Positions 26,490 through 36,529 of a stretch of DNA of 64,000 nt are shown here, piece after piece. Where the stretch lies: NCBI GenBank assembly GCA_017508485.1, contig JAFVYV010000011.1:84295-148294 (forward strand), written 5' to 3'. Under the pieces are notes generated by a model that saw only the letters and a list, made by a program, of their open reading frames with translations, was not told the origin of the DNA and did not search any database. Origin of the DNA: Clostridia bacterium (GTDB taxonomy: Bacteria; Bacillota; Clostridia; Christensenellales; Borkfalkiaceae). A program made the position numbers and the translations under genes. Within the stretch, counting starts at the first letter, position 1. Every line of letters starts with the position of its first letter.

Positions 26490-27431
26490 ATGAACTTTGC
26501 ATCAAAAGTTAAAAAAGAAATAATAAACGGAACTATTAAGAAGGCGGACAGGCTTTCCTTTTTGACTGCTTTTATTAGGGCAAGTGGCTCTATTATAAGA
26601 AAAAATAACGAAATTGGTTTTGAAATTTACAGTAAAAATAGTGACGTTATTGCAAAGGTTGCTTACCTAATTAAAACGGAGTTCGGTATAGAAAATATTA
26701 ATATTTTGACTGAAGAAGATACCCTAAACAAAAAGAACGACTATATTTTAGACCTTTTTGGTGGCCAAGCCGTTAACGTGTTAAAAAAGTGTGAAATTTT
26801 GACCTTTCAAAAGGGTGAGTTTGTGTTAAATCCTGACCTAAACGCAACCTTTTTGACAAACGATTATCAAAAAAAGGCGTTTATTAAAGGCTTATTTTTA
26901 GGGGCAGGGACTTGCACTATTCCAACAAGTAGCAAATCAAGTACAGGGTATCATTTAGAAGTAAACTTTTCTAACTACCAAACGGCGCTTTCTTTTAGTG
27001 AAATTCTTGCAGGGTTTAACTTTGTGCCAAAACTTACTAAGCGTAAGGAAGGGTTTATAGTTTACCTAAAAAACTCTGAAGAAATAACCGACTTTTTGGT
27101 ATTAGTGGGGGCAACTTCTTGCGCGTTAGCACTTACCGACACAGTCGTAAATAAGCAGGTCGCAAATAGGGTTAACCGTTCAAGGAATTGCGATTTAGGG
27201 AATATTGGTAAGCAAATGCGTGCCGTTGAAAAGCATATAGATGCGATAAACCTTATTGAAAGCACCATTTCGTTAGAAGAGTTAAGCGATGGGTTAAGAG
27301 AAGTTGCTATAAGTAGGCGTGAGTTTAACGAAGACACTTTAGAAGAACTTGCAGAAAGATTAAATATTACGAAAAGTTGCTTAAATCATAGATTAAGAAA
27401 ACTTGTGGAAATATCAAATAACTTAAGATAG
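26490..27431 (+). CDS. whiA: DNA-binding protein WhiA
   Basis: WhiA (313 residues) combines an N-terminal LAGLIDADG-homing-endonuclease-like domain (FASKVKKEIIN, FIRASGSI, FIKGLFLGAGTC) with a C-terminal helix-turn-helix (LEELAERLNITKSCLNHRLRKLVEI). It influences cell division and sporulation genes in Gram-positives. It begins directly after the PHP stop. In most Firmicutes rapZ and yvcK stand just before whiA; here they are absent from this position. Confidence 0.97.
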   Translation: MNFASKVKKEIINGTIKKADRLSFLTAFIRASGSIIRKNNEIGFEIYSKNSDVIAKVAYLIKTEFGIENINILTEEDTLNKKNDYILDLFGGQAVNVLKKCEILTFQKGEFVLNPDLNATFLTNDYQKKAFIKGLFLGAGTCTIPTSSKSSTGYHLEVNFSNYQTALSFSEILAGFNFVPKLTKRKEGFIVYLKNSEEITDFLVLVGATSCALALTDTVVNKQVANRVNRSRNCDLGNIGKQMRAVEKHIDAINLIESTISLEELSDGLREVAISRREFNEDTLEELAERLNITKSCLNHRLRKLVEISNNLR

Positions 27432-27439
27432 GTAAAATT

Positions 27440-30400
27440 ATGGGAGATTTTGTACACTTACACGTTCACACCGAATACAGTTTGCTTGACGGTGCGACAA
27501 GAATAGATGAAGTTTTTGCTTCGGTAAAAAATAAAGGTATGGATGCTTTAGCGATAACCGACCACGGAAATATGTTCGGTTCACTTCACTTTGCAAAAGA
27601 AGCGGCAAAAGCAGGTATAAAAGCAATTATCGGTTGCGAACTTTATTTATGCGACGACTACACTAAACAAGAAAAGGGGTACGACCACTTAGTACTTCTT
27701 TGTAAAAATAAAATAGGTTATAAAAACCTTGTTAAACTTGACTCTATTGCCTACGTTGACGGCTTTTATTATAAACCAAGAATTGACTATAAAACTTTAA
27801 GAGAACATAGTGAAGGTTTAATTTGCCTATCTGGTTGTTTACAAGGTAGAGTTAGTAAAAGACTTGTAAATTACGATTACGAAGGGGCAAAAGAAACGGC
27901 TTTAATGCTTAAAGATATTTTTAAGGACGATTTTTACCTTGAAATTCAAGACCACGGCATTTTAGAACAAAAAAGAATTAACCCTGAACTAATTAAACTT
28001 TCTAAAGAACTTGATATTCCTTTAGCTGCCACTAACGACGTTCACTATATTGAAAAGGAAGATGCTGAACTTCAAGACGTTGTTATGTGTATCAGTATGA
28101 AGACCACCATTGACGACCCTACTAGGATGAAAATGGAAACGGATGAAGGATACTTAAAAAGTCCTGAAGAAATGAAGGAACTATTTTCTTATATTCCTGA
28201 AGCCATTGAAAACACGGTAAAAATTGCTGAAAAGGTAACTGAGCCTGTGTTTGATTTAAACGCAAAGTTTGAACCTATTAGAGATAAGTCTTTAATACCA
28301 GGCTACACACCTGATAACGGTATGACGCCTAAAGAATTTTTAAGAACGCTTTGCTACGAAGGGTTAAAAAAGAAGTATAAAGTCTTAACTGATGAAATAG
28401 TAAAAAGGGCAGAATACGAACTTACTACCATAGACTCTATGGGCTTTAACGACTACTATCTTATCGTTTGGGACTTTATTAACTTTGCAAAAAGCCAAGG
28501 CATACCTGTTGGTGCAGGTCGTGGCTCTGGGGTAGGTAGCATAGTTGCTTACGGCGTTGATATTACCGACGTTGACCCACTTAAATATAGCCTACTTTTT
28601 GAACGTTTTTTAAATGTTGAAAGAGTTAGTATGCCAGACTTTGACGTAGATATTTCCGACGAACGCCGTGGCGAAGTTGTTGAATACGTTAGAAACAAGT
28701 ATGGTAAAGATTGTGTTGCGCAAATCGTTACCTTTGGTACACTTGCCTCTCGTGCGGCTATTAAGGACGTTGGTAGAGTTTTCAAGATACCGTTTGCAGA
28801 TATAAACAAAATTACAAAACTAATTGACCCAACTTTATCTATAAGTCAATGCGTTGGCTTAAAGAAAAATAAAGAAGGGTTAGACGTTAGCGATAAAGAA
28901 CTTCGTGAAATTTATAACGACGACCCAACCTTAAAAAAGATTATTGATATGGCGATAAGGGTAGAAGGCTTGCCAAGAAATACTTCTATGCACGCGGCGG
29001 GGGTTGTTATTTGTTCAAAGCCTATTAGTGATAACGTACCACTTCAAAGAAACGGCGAAGATATTACAACGCAGTTTAATATGAAGGAAGTTGAGCAACT
29101 TGGTATGCTTAAAATGGACTTTTTAGGCTTAAGAAACTTAACGGATATTGACAAGGCTAAAAAATACGCCAAAGAAGATTTTGGTGTTGACATTGATTTT
29201 GCTGAAATCGGTTATGAAGATAAAGGCGTTTATAACCTTATAGGCGAAGGGGATACTGAAGCAGTATTCCAGTTAGGCTCTCCTGGTATGAGAAAGTTTA
29301 TGAGAGAGTTAAAGCCTACCACCTTTGAAGATATCATAGCAGGTATTTCTTTATATAGACCTGGTCCTATGGACTCTATTCCTGACTATATTAGGTACAA
29401 GCATAACCCTGAAACGATAGTTTACGACCACCCACTTTTAGAGCCTATACTTAAAAATACTTACGGCGTAATTATCTATCAAGAACAAGTTATGCAACTT
29501 TTCCAAAACCTAGCAGGTTTCTCGCTTGGTAGAGCAGATATCGTTAGAAGGGCGATGAGTAAAAAGAACTTAAAGGAACTTGAAAGCCAAAAGAAGTACT
29601 TCGTTTATGGTGGCGTGGACGAATCTGACCCTAAAAACGTTCAAGTTATTGACGGTTGTATCAAAAGGGGTGTGCCTGAAGAAGTTGCAAACCTACTTTT
29701 TGAAAAGGTTAGAAGTTTTGCGCAATACGCGTTTAACAAATCACACGCGGCGGCGTATGCAGTTATAGCGTATCAAACGGCGTACTTAAAAAACTACTAT
29801 CCAAAAGAGTTTTTTGCATCAATCTTAAATAACCGTATTGATAAAATTGACGAGTTAACAAAATACTTAACTTGTGCACTTGAAAAGGGTATTGAAGTTT
29901 ACCCACCTAACATCAACAAGAGTAACGTTTACTTTAAGGTAGAAGACAAGGGTATTCGTTTTGGTCTTGTTGCGCTTAAAAACGTTGGTCTAAACGTTAT
30001 TACGGGCATTGTAGAAGAAAGAGAAAAAAACGGAGAGTTTACTTCTTTTGAAGACTTTTTAATTAGATGTGAACACGTTGGCTTAAATAAAAGACTTGTT
30101 GAAAACCTTATTTTATCTGGTGCGTTTGACTGTTTTGGCGTTTATAGGTCAAAGATAATTGCCGTTTATGAAGACGCGCTTGAAAAGGTTGTTGCACTAA
30201 ACAAGAAAAAGGATGAAGCGCAAATAAGTTTATTCGGCACTTTAATTGAAGATGATGTTGACTTAAATATTCAATATCCTGATATTTCAGAATACGACTC
30301 TAAGCAAAAATTAGGCAAGGAAAAGGAAGTATTAGGTCTTTACGTATCAGGACATCCACTTAGCGACTATAAGTCTAAGTTTGATGGTTGCAACTTTACA

Positions 30401-30964
30401 ACTGAAGCCCTTTCATACTACGAAGAAGATAGTAGGGGGAATAAGGTTTACACGGACGGCGTTCAAGACGGCAAAGTGGTAACTATTGGTGGTATCATTT
30501 CTAAATATGAAAAGATAGCAACAAAGTCTGGTGGCAGTATGGCTTTCGTAACACTTGAAGACCTTTACGGCGTAATTGAGTGCGTGTTCTTTTCTAAAGC
30601 GTTTGAAAAGTTTAGGGGCATTATAAGAGAAGACGAAGTAGTTAGAATTAGTGGAAGACTACAAGTAAAAGATGATGAAGTTAAAATTATTGCCGATAAA
30701 ATTGAAATGCTGGAAACGGAAGTTGCAGAAAAAAAGGAAGTAAAAGAAATTACTTATTTAAGAATTTTCCTTCCTGATGGAAAGGACGTAATTCCTGAAA
30801 TTTTAGAGATTTTAGCAGAATACCCCGGCGATATAGAAACTTATATTACGGTAAACGGCAAAAACTTAAAAGCAAGTTGTACCGTTCGTGAATGCAACGG
30901 TTTAATGCAAGAACTTTGTGGTTTAATTCCTATGGAAAATATTAAATTTTTCAAAAAAAGTTAG
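27440..30964 (+). CDS. dnaE: DNA polymerase III alpha subunit DnaE
   Basis: The 1174-residue protein is a full-length C-family polymerase. The PHP domain is at the start (FVHLHVHTEYSLLDGA, ITDHGNMFG), the catalytic palm has GAGRGSGVGSIVAY and PDFDVDISDERRGEV with the active aspartates, the finger region has YRPGPMDSIPDYI, and a C-terminal tandem HhH plus OB fold is seen around VVTIGGIISKYEKI. It corresponds to DnaE of Firmicutes, which acts with PolC at the fork. It lies eight bases after whiA. Confidence 0.97.
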   Translation: MGDFVHLHVHTEYSLLDGATRIDEVFASVKNKGMDALAITDHGNMFGSLHFAKEAAKAGIKAIIGCELYLCDDYTKQEKGYDHLVLLCKNKIGYKNLVKLDSIAYVDGFYYKPRIDYKTLREHSEGLICLSGCLQGRVSKRLVNYDYEGAKETALMLKDIFKDDFYLEIQDHGILEQKRINPELIKLSKELDIPLAATNDVHYIEKEDAELQDVVMCISMKTTIDDPTRMKMETDEGYLKSPEEMKELFSYIPEAIENTVKIAEKVTEPVFDLNAKFEPIRDKSLIPGYTPDNGMTPKEFLRTLCYEGLKKKYKVLTDEIVKRAEYELTTIDSMGFNDYYLIVWDFINFAKSQGIPVGAGRGSGVGSIVAYGVDITDVDPLKYSLLFERFLNVERVSMPDFDVDISDERRGEVVEYVRNKYGKDCVAQIVTFGTLASRAAIKDVGRVFKIPFADINKITKLIDPTLSISQCVGLKKNKEGLDVSDKELREIYNDDPTLKKIIDMAIRVEGLPRNTSMHAAGVVICSKPISDNVPLQRNGEDITTQFNMKEVEQLGMLKMDFLGLRNLTDIDKAKKYAKEDFGVDIDFAEIGYEDKGVYNLIGEGDTEAVFQLGSPGMRKFMRELKPTTFEDIIAGISLYRPGPMDSIPDYIRYKHNPETIVYDHPLLEPILKNTYGVIIYQEQVMQLFQNLAGFSLGRADIVRRAMSKKNLKELESQKKYFVYGGVDESDPKNVQVIDGCIKRGVPEEVANLLFEKVRSFAQYAFNKSHAAAYAVIAYQTAYLKNYYPKEFFASILNNRIDKIDELTKYLTCALEKGIEVYPPNINKSNVYFKVEDKGIRFGLVALKNVGLNVITGIVEEREKNGEFTSFEDFLIRCEHVGLNKRLVENLILSGAFDCFGVYRSKIIAVYEDALEKVVALNKKKDEAQISLFGTLIEDDVDLNIQYPDISEYDSKQKLGKEKEVLGLYVSGHPLSDYKSKFDGCNFTTEALSYYEEDSRGNKVYTDGVQDGKVVTIGGIISKYEKIATKSGGSMAFVTLEDLYGVIECVFFSKAFEKFRGIIREDEVVRISGRLQVKDDEVKIIADKIEMLETEVAEKKEVKEITYLRIFLPDGKDVIPEILEILAEYPGDIETYITVNGKNLKASCTVRECNGLMQELCGLIPMENIKFFKKS

Positions 30965-31030
30965 TGTAGTGTATAAAAAGCAGTAGATATTTTTTAATAA
31001 AGGTGTTAAAATATATTAAAGGAAAAAATT

Positions 31031-31993
31031 ATGGAAAAAATTGCAGTATTAACAAGTGGTGGCGATTCTCCTGGAATGAACGCTTGTATTAGAGCAGTCG
31101 TTAGAACGGCACTTTATTACAATATGGACGTTTATGGTATTGAAAGGGGGTACGAAGGTTTAATTAACGGTGATATTACAAGGTTAAACCACCGTTCCGT
31201 TTCTGACATTATCCATAAAGGCGGTACTTTCTTAAAGACAAGTAGATGCCCTGAATTTAAAGATTTAGAAGTGCAAAAAAGGGGTACCTATGCCCTTTCT
31301 GCTTACGGTATTGAAGGGTTAGTAGTAATAGGTGGCGACGGTACTTTTAGGGGTGCAAAATCACTATCTGATAACTTTGGTATAAAGGTTATGGGTATAC
31401 CTGGCACTATTGACAACGACCTTGCTTATACCGACTATACTTTAGGGTTTGATACAACGGTTAACACCGTTTTATGGGCAATTAACAATTTAAGAGATAC
31501 GATGCACTCTCACGACAGAGTAAGTTTGCTTGAAGTTATGGGTAGAAACGCAGGTGATATTGCTTTATACGCAGGTATTGCAGGTGGTGCTGAATATATT
31601 TTAGTGCCTGAAGTTCCTTATGATTTAGATGAAATTGCATCTTCTATCAAAAAAAGTAATTTAAGGGGCAAAACTTCTAACACTATCGTTTTGGCAGAAG
31701 GCGCAGGCGATAGGGAAGAAATTGTTCAAAAAATAAAAGAAAAAACGGGTATTAACGTAAAAGTTACCGTTTTAGGTTATATTCAACGTGGTGGCTCTCC
31801 AAATATGGCTGACCGTGTACTTGCGGCAAAGTTTGCAATTAAGGCAGTTGACCTACTAAAAAACGGTGGAGAAAGTTCGGCTATCGGTATAAAAGATAAT
31901 AAAATTGTTGCAGTTCCTTTTGAAAAGGCGTTTAACGAAAAGAAAGTGTTTGATAAAGACCTTTTTGAATCTGCAAGAATTTTAGGTTTATAA
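31031..31993 (+). CDS. pfkA: ATP-dependent 6-phosphofructokinase
   Basis: PfkA phosphorylates fructose 6-phosphate using ATP. The 320-residue protein has SGGDSPGMNA at the start, IGGDGTFRGAK and GIPGTIDNDL. The glycines at the two diagnostic positions (GGDGT and PGTIDND) mark the ATP-using type. EVMGRNAGDIA is the substrate loop. A PPi-type homologue follows 42 bases downstream, which is the main oddity. Confidence 0.96.
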   Translation: MEKIAVLTSGGDSPGMNACIRAVVRTALYYNMDVYGIERGYEGLINGDITRLNHRSVSDIIHKGGTFLKTSRCPEFKDLEVQKRGTYALSAYGIEGLVVIGGDGTFRGAKSLSDNFGIKVMGIPGTIDNDLAYTDYTLGFDTTVNTVLWAINNLRDTMHSHDRVSLLEVMGRNAGDIALYAGIAGGAEYILVPEVPYDLDEIASSIKKSNLRGKTSNTIVLAEGAGDREEIVQKIKEKTGINVKVTVLGYIQRGGSPNMADRVLAAKFAIKAVDLLKNGGESSAIGIKDNKIVAVPFEKAFNEKKVFDKDLFESARILGL

Positions 31994-32035
31994 TTAAAAA
32001 AATAAAAAAAGGTATATAAACAAAGGAGATTAAAA

Positions 32036-33277
32036 ATGAAAAATTTAAAAGGTGCGCTTATGTTTGCACAATCAGGTGGGCCAACTTCTGTTATTAACTC
32101 AAGTGCTGCAGGTGTTTTTATTGAAGCATTAAAGTCAAAGAACATTACTGAAGTTTACGGTGCTGCTAACGGTATTAAGGGTGTTTTAGAAGAAAAATTC
32201 TACGATATCTCTAAAGAAGATATGAAAGAACTTAAACTTTTAAAGAACACACCTTCTTCTGCTTTAGGTTCTGTTAGATATAAGTTAAAAGATGCGTCAG
32301 TTGACGATACTGATTATAAAAGACTTTTAGAAGTATTCAAAAAGTACAATATTCGTTACTTCTTCTATAACGGTGGTAACGACTCAATGGATACTTGTAA
32401 CAAAATTTCTAAGTTTATGCAACAAGCAGATTACGACTGTAACGTAATTGGTGTTCCAAAGACAATTGATAACGACTTATTTGGTACTGACCATTGCCCT
32501 GGCTTTGCTTCTGCTGCTAAATATATTGCAACAACCGTTATGGAAATTAGTTTAGACGCAAAAGTTTACGATACACCAATGGTATGTGTTATTGAATGTA
32601 TGGGTAGACACGCAGGTTGGTTAACAGCCGCAGCAAAACTTGCAGCAGTTAACGGTTTAGCACCTGACCTAATTTACTTACCAGAAGTTGACTTTGACGT
32701 TGACAAGTTCGTTGATGACGTTAAGGAAGTTTGCGCAAGAAACAACAACAAGTGTATTGCAGTAGTTTCTGAAGGTATTAAGAATAAGGAAGGCACTTTC
32801 ATTTGTGAATTAGTTGCACAAGGCGCAAGAGATAGTTTTGGTCACGCACAACTTGGTGGTGTTGCAGCAACACTTGCAAACCTTATTAAAGAAAAGACTG
32901 GCTTTAAGACCCGTGGTATTGAATTATCATTAATGCAAAGATGTGGCGCTCACTTAGCATCTAAGGTTGACGTAGAAGAAACTTTTGAAGCAGGTAGAGT
33001 TGCTGTTCGTGCAGCAGTTAACGGCGAAACTGACAAGATGGTTTGCTATGAAAGAAAGGAAGGCAAAAAGTATGCTATTGAATACAAACTTCTTCCACTT
33101 GAACTTGCAGCAAATACTGAAAAGACAGTTCCACTTGAATGGATAATTGACGATGGTAGAAACGTTTCAGATGAATTTATTGATTACGCACTTCCTTTAA
33201 TTCAAGGCGACTCTAAAGCACCACTTGAAAACGGCTTACCAAGATTTGCTAAATTAAACAAGGTTTTTGTAAAATAA
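32036..33277 (+). CDS. pfp: PPi-dependent 6-phosphofructokinase
   Basis: The 413-residue protein is a second phosphofructokinase. It carries NGGNDSMDT and VPKTIDNDL, with aspartate and lysine at the positions that in the ATP enzymes are glycines. These changes are diagnostic for pyrophosphate use, which makes the step reversible. ECMGRHAGWLTAA is the substrate loop. It has an AAAGGAG ribosome binding site and probably shares a transcript with pfkA, ending at the terminator at 33296. Confidence 0.94.
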   Translation: MKNLKGALMFAQSGGPTSVINSSAAGVFIEALKSKNITEVYGAANGIKGVLEEKFYDISKEDMKELKLLKNTPSSALGSVRYKLKDASVDDTDYKRLLEVFKKYNIRYFFYNGGNDSMDTCNKISKFMQQADYDCNVIGVPKTIDNDLFGTDHCPGFASAAKYIATTVMEISLDAKVYDTPMVCVIECMGRHAGWLTAAAKLAAVNGLAPDLIYLPEVDFDVDKFVDDVKEVCARNNNKCIAVVSEGIKNKEGTFICELVAQGARDSFGHAQLGGVAATLANLIKEKTGFKTRGIELSLMQRCGAHLASKVDVEETFEAGRVAVRAAVNGETDKMVCYERKEGKKYAIEYKLLPLELAANTEKTVPLEWIIDDGRNVSDEFIDYALPLIQGDSKAPLENGLPRFAKLNKVFVK

Positions 33278-33295
33278 TTACTTAATTTTTGATTA

Positions 33296-33328
33296 AAAAC
33301 TCACGGAAGATTTTTCCGTGAGTTTTTG
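33296..33328 (+). terminator. Terminator after the phosphofructokinase pair
   Basis: AAAACTCACGGAA pairs with TTCCGTGAGTTTT and a T run follows. Confidence 0.93.
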
Positions 33329-33394
33329 TTTTTGATAACCTTTTAAAAAATGGTTAAAAATTTACATTTTTTTGAAAAAAATTAAAATTCCCTA

Positions 33395-33423
33395 TTGAAA
33401 AAGGGCTTTGGTTGTTATACAAT
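33395..33423 (+). promoter_or_regulatory. SigA promoter of the EF-G-like gene
   Basis: TTGAAA (33395-33400), a 17-base spacer and TACAAT (33418-33423). The leader is about 65 bases and ends with GAGAGGG before the ATG at 33494. Confidence 0.65.
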
Positions 33424-33493
33424 ATAATAGATAGGGAAAAGCCCTACGGAATATATATGATAAGACAATAATTTTTTTAAGAGAGGGAATTTT

Positions 33494-35554
33494 ATGGCAA
33501 ACTACAAAGCAGAAAACATTAGGAATATTGCTATTATCGGGCACAGTGGCGAAGGTAAAACTACACTTGCTGAAGCCCTTTTATTTAACGGTAAGTCTAT
33601 TGACAGAATGGGCAAAACTACTGACAAAAATACCGTTATGGACTATGATACTGAAGAAATGGCTCGTGGTATTTCAATATCACTTGCTACTGCATATACT
33701 TACTGGCAAGACACGAAAATAAATATAATTGACGTACCAGGTTTTTACGATTTTGAAGGGGAATTTGAAGAAGCACTTCGTGCAGTTGGCGCAGCCGTTT
33801 TAGTTGCAGATGCATCTGGCTCTGTTGCAGTTGGTGCAGAAAAGGCTATTGAATACTGTATTCGCCGTCGTATTCCACTTATGATTTTTGTAAACGGTAT
33901 TGATAAGGAAAACGCAAACTACGTTAAAACGGTTGAAGCGTTTGCTGAAAAGTATGGTAGAAAGATTTCTCCAACACATTTACCTATTATTCGTGATGGT
34001 AAAATGAAAGGTTACGTTTCAGTTATTTCAGGCAAGGCGTTTGAATTTACGCAAGGTGGTAGAAACCAAATTGAAGTGCCAAGCAATATGTTGTTAGATG
34101 TACAAGCCTTAAAAGAAAAGTTAACGGAATCTGCTGCAGAAACGAGTGAAGAATTACTTGACAAGTATTTTGCAGAAGGTATGCTTACTAACGACGAGAT
34201 AGTTGCCGGTGTTAAAAACGGTTTATGTGCAGGTGATACTATCCCTATTATGGGTGGCTCTGCCCTTCAAAATATGGGTGTTATCAACTTAATGTACGAA
34301 ATAGTTGATTTATTACCATCTCCTATGGAAAGAAAGGCAGTTTTAGCAACTGACGATAAAGGGGAAGTATTAAACGTTGTTTGTGATGAAAATAAACCTT
34401 TCTCTGCGCAAGTATTTAAGACTGTAGTTGACCCGTTCGTTGGTAAACTTAATATGATAAGAGTGTTTACAGGCACTCTAAAGAGTGGTATGACCGTTTA
34501 CAACTCAACCACTAAAGAAAAGGAAAGAATTAACCAAATTTATATATTAAAAGGCAAAAAACAAGAAGCCGTTGACGAACTTGTTGCAGGTGATATCGGT
34601 GCAGTTAACAAACTTAACAACACCAACACGGGCGACACCCTTTGTGATGAAAACGCTAAGGTTAAGTTCTACGATATTCCACTACCAAAACCTGTTATTA
34701 CAATGGCAATTTACGCTAATAAGTCAGGCGAAGAAGACAAGATTTTCCAAGGCTTAAACAAACTTGCTGAAGAAGATTTAACCTTTAAGGTAGAAAAAGA
34801 CTATGAAACTGGCGAAATGGTTATAAAAGGTCAAGGGGAAACTCATTTAGAAGTTCTTTGCAAAAAATTAAAGGCAAAGTTTGGTGCTGAAGCCGTGCTT
34901 AAAGACCCTAAGATTGCTTATAAAGAAACTATTAGAACGGTTGCTGAAGCAGAAGGTAAACATAAAAAGCAATCTGGTGGTGCAGGTCAGTTCGGCGTAG
35001 TTAATATTAAGTTTGAACCAGGCGCAAGTGACGGCGAATTTGAATTTGTTGACGCAATAGTTGGTGGCGCAGTTCCAAGACAATTTATCCCTGCCGTTGA
35101 AAAGGGATTGAGAGAAGCAATATTAAAGGGTGTGTTAGCGGAATACCCTGTAGTTAACTTAAAGTGTACTTTATTTGATGGTAAATATCACCCAGTTGAC
35201 TCAAAAGAAGTAGCGTTCATTTCTGCCGCTAAACTTGCTTACGACGATGCAATGCGCAGGGCAAAACCTTGCTTACTTGAACCTATCTATGAATATAGAG
35301 TTGTCGTTCCTGAAAATTATATGGGTGACATTTTAGGGGATATGAACAAGCGCCGTGGTAGAATTTTAGGTATGGAAATGGTGGACGGAAAGCAACTTAT
35401 TAAAGCAGAAGTTCCACTTGCTGAAATGTTCAAATATGCAACCGACCTTAGAAGTATGACTCAAGGTAGGGGTTCTTTTGATATGGAATTCGTTAGATAT
35501 GAAGAAGTTCCTAAAGAAGCGCAAGATAAAATTATAAAGGACGCTAATAAATAA
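33494..35554 (+). CDS. Elongation factor G-like translational GTPase
   Basis: The 686-residue protein has the five-domain EF-G layout but differs from canonical FusA. G1 is GHSGEGKTT, the switch region reads TEEMARGISI, G3 is DVPGFYDF, and G4 reads VNGID where NKxD is usual. Domain IV (QSGGAGQFGVVNIKFEPG) and domain V are present. This is the secondary EF-G-like family common in Clostridia and Actinobacteria, of unclear function. The altered G4 could lower guanine specificity. It is followed after 16 bases by fruK. Confidence 0.88.
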   Translation: MANYKAENIRNIAIIGHSGEGKTTLAEALLFNGKSIDRMGKTTDKNTVMDYDTEEMARGISISLATAYTYWQDTKINIIDVPGFYDFEGEFEEALRAVGAAVLVADASGSVAVGAEKAIEYCIRRRIPLMIFVNGIDKENANYVKTVEAFAEKYGRKISPTHLPIIRDGKMKGYVSVISGKAFEFTQGGRNQIEVPSNMLLDVQALKEKLTESAAETSEELLDKYFAEGMLTNDEIVAGVKNGLCAGDTIPIMGGSALQNMGVINLMYEIVDLLPSPMERKAVLATDDKGEVLNVVCDENKPFSAQVFKTVVDPFVGKLNMIRVFTGTLKSGMTVYNSTTKEKERINQIYILKGKKQEAVDELVAGDIGAVNKLNNTNTGDTLCDENAKVKFYDIPLPKPVITMAIYANKSGEEDKIFQGLNKLAEEDLTFKVEKDYETGEMVIKGQGETHLEVLCKKLKAKFGAEAVLKDPKIAYKETIRTVAEAEGKHKKQSGGAGQFGVVNIKFEPGASDGEFEFVDAIVGGAVPRQFIPAVEKGLREAILKGVLAEYPVVNLKCTLFDGKYHPVDSKEVAFISAAKLAYDDAMRRAKPCLLEPIYEYRVVVPENYMGDILGDMNKRRGRILGMEMVDGKQLIKAEVPLAEMFKYATDLRSMTQGRGSFDMEFVRYEEVPKEAQDKIIKDANK

Positions 35555-35570
35555 AAGGAAAAATTATTAG

Positions 35571-36497
35571 ATGATATTAACAATATGTCCAAACCCAAGT
35601 ATGGACTGTACTATTGAACTTGACAGCCTAAACGTTGGAATGCTCAATAGAATTGAAAACAAAACGATAACCTACTCAGGAAAGGCGCAAAACGTTGCGT
35701 TAGCAATTGCAAGACTTAAAGGCAAGGCTTTTTCAACAGGATTTATGTTTGAAAATGAAGGCAAAATGTTTGAAAGGGCACTTGATAGAGAAGGTATATC
35801 ACATAAATTCGTATGGAATAAAGGAAGCGTTAGAGTAAACTATAAAATCATTGACAAGAAGTCAATGCTTACTGAAATTAACGACAAGGGTGCGTTAGTT
35901 GAAAGGGAAAAGCAACTTGAACTAATAGACCTTGTAAAAGAATTATCGGCTGATGTTGATATTGCAGTTATGAGTGGTAGTTTACCAAAAGGGGTGGATA
36001 ACTCTTTCTACCAAGAAGTGCTTTCAGTTATTCCTTCTACCGTTAAAAAAATTGTAGATACTGAAAAACAAAATTTAGATTACGCTTTACAGTCGGAAGT
36101 CTTTATGGTTAAGCCAAATCTTCGCGAACTTGAAAGTTACGTAAACAAAAGTTTAAAAACAAGAAAGGAAGTTTTGACTGCGTCATATAAACTTTTAGAT
36201 AAGGGCGCAAAATTCGTGCTTGTATCTTTAGGAGCAGACGGGGCGATACTAACTAACGGAACAAAAAGTTATTACTCTAAAAGCGCAAACGTTGCAGTAA
36301 ATTCCAAGGTAGGCGCAGGGGACAGTATGGTTGCCGCATTTGCCGTTAACCTAGAAAAAACTGACGACCTTGAAGAATTGCTTAGATGTAGCGTTTCAGC
36401 AGGTACTGCAGCCGTTACCACAAGGGGAACAAACCTATTTACTAAAGACAAGTATGATGAAATTTACAAACAAATAACGGTACAAGAACTTAAATAA
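35571..36497 (+). CDS. fruK: 1-phosphofructokinase (PfkB family)
   Basis: The 308-residue protein is a PfkB-family sugar kinase starting ILTICPNPSMDCTIEL, with VMSGSLPKGV in the middle and the catalytic GAGDSMVAAFA near residue 250. The length and the opening motif fit 1-phosphofructokinase or tagatose-6-phosphate kinase. There is no fructose PTS gene next to it, so the exact substrate is inferred. It shares a likely transcript with the EF-G-like gene. Confidence 0.85.
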   Translation: MILTICPNPSMDCTIELDSLNVGMLNRIENKTITYSGKAQNVALAIARLKGKAFSTGFMFENEGKMFERALDREGISHKFVWNKGSVRVNYKIIDKKSMLTEINDKGALVEREKQLELIDLVKELSADVDIAVMSGSLPKGVDNSFYQEVLSVIPSTVKKIVDTEKQNLDYALQSEVFMVKPNLRELESYVNKSLKTRKEVLTASYKLLDKGAKFVLVSLGADGAILTNGTKSYYSKSANVAVNSKVGAGDSMVAAFAVNLEKTDDLEELLRCSVSAGTAAVTTRGTNLFTKDKYDEIYKQITVQELK

Positions 36498-36499
36498 AT

Positions 36500-36529
36500 T
36501 AAACGACTGGTTATGCCAGTCGTTTTTTT
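36500..36529 (+). terminator. Terminator after fruK
   Basis: AAACGACTGG / CCAGTCGTTT with a five-base loop and a run of T. Confidence 0.93.
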
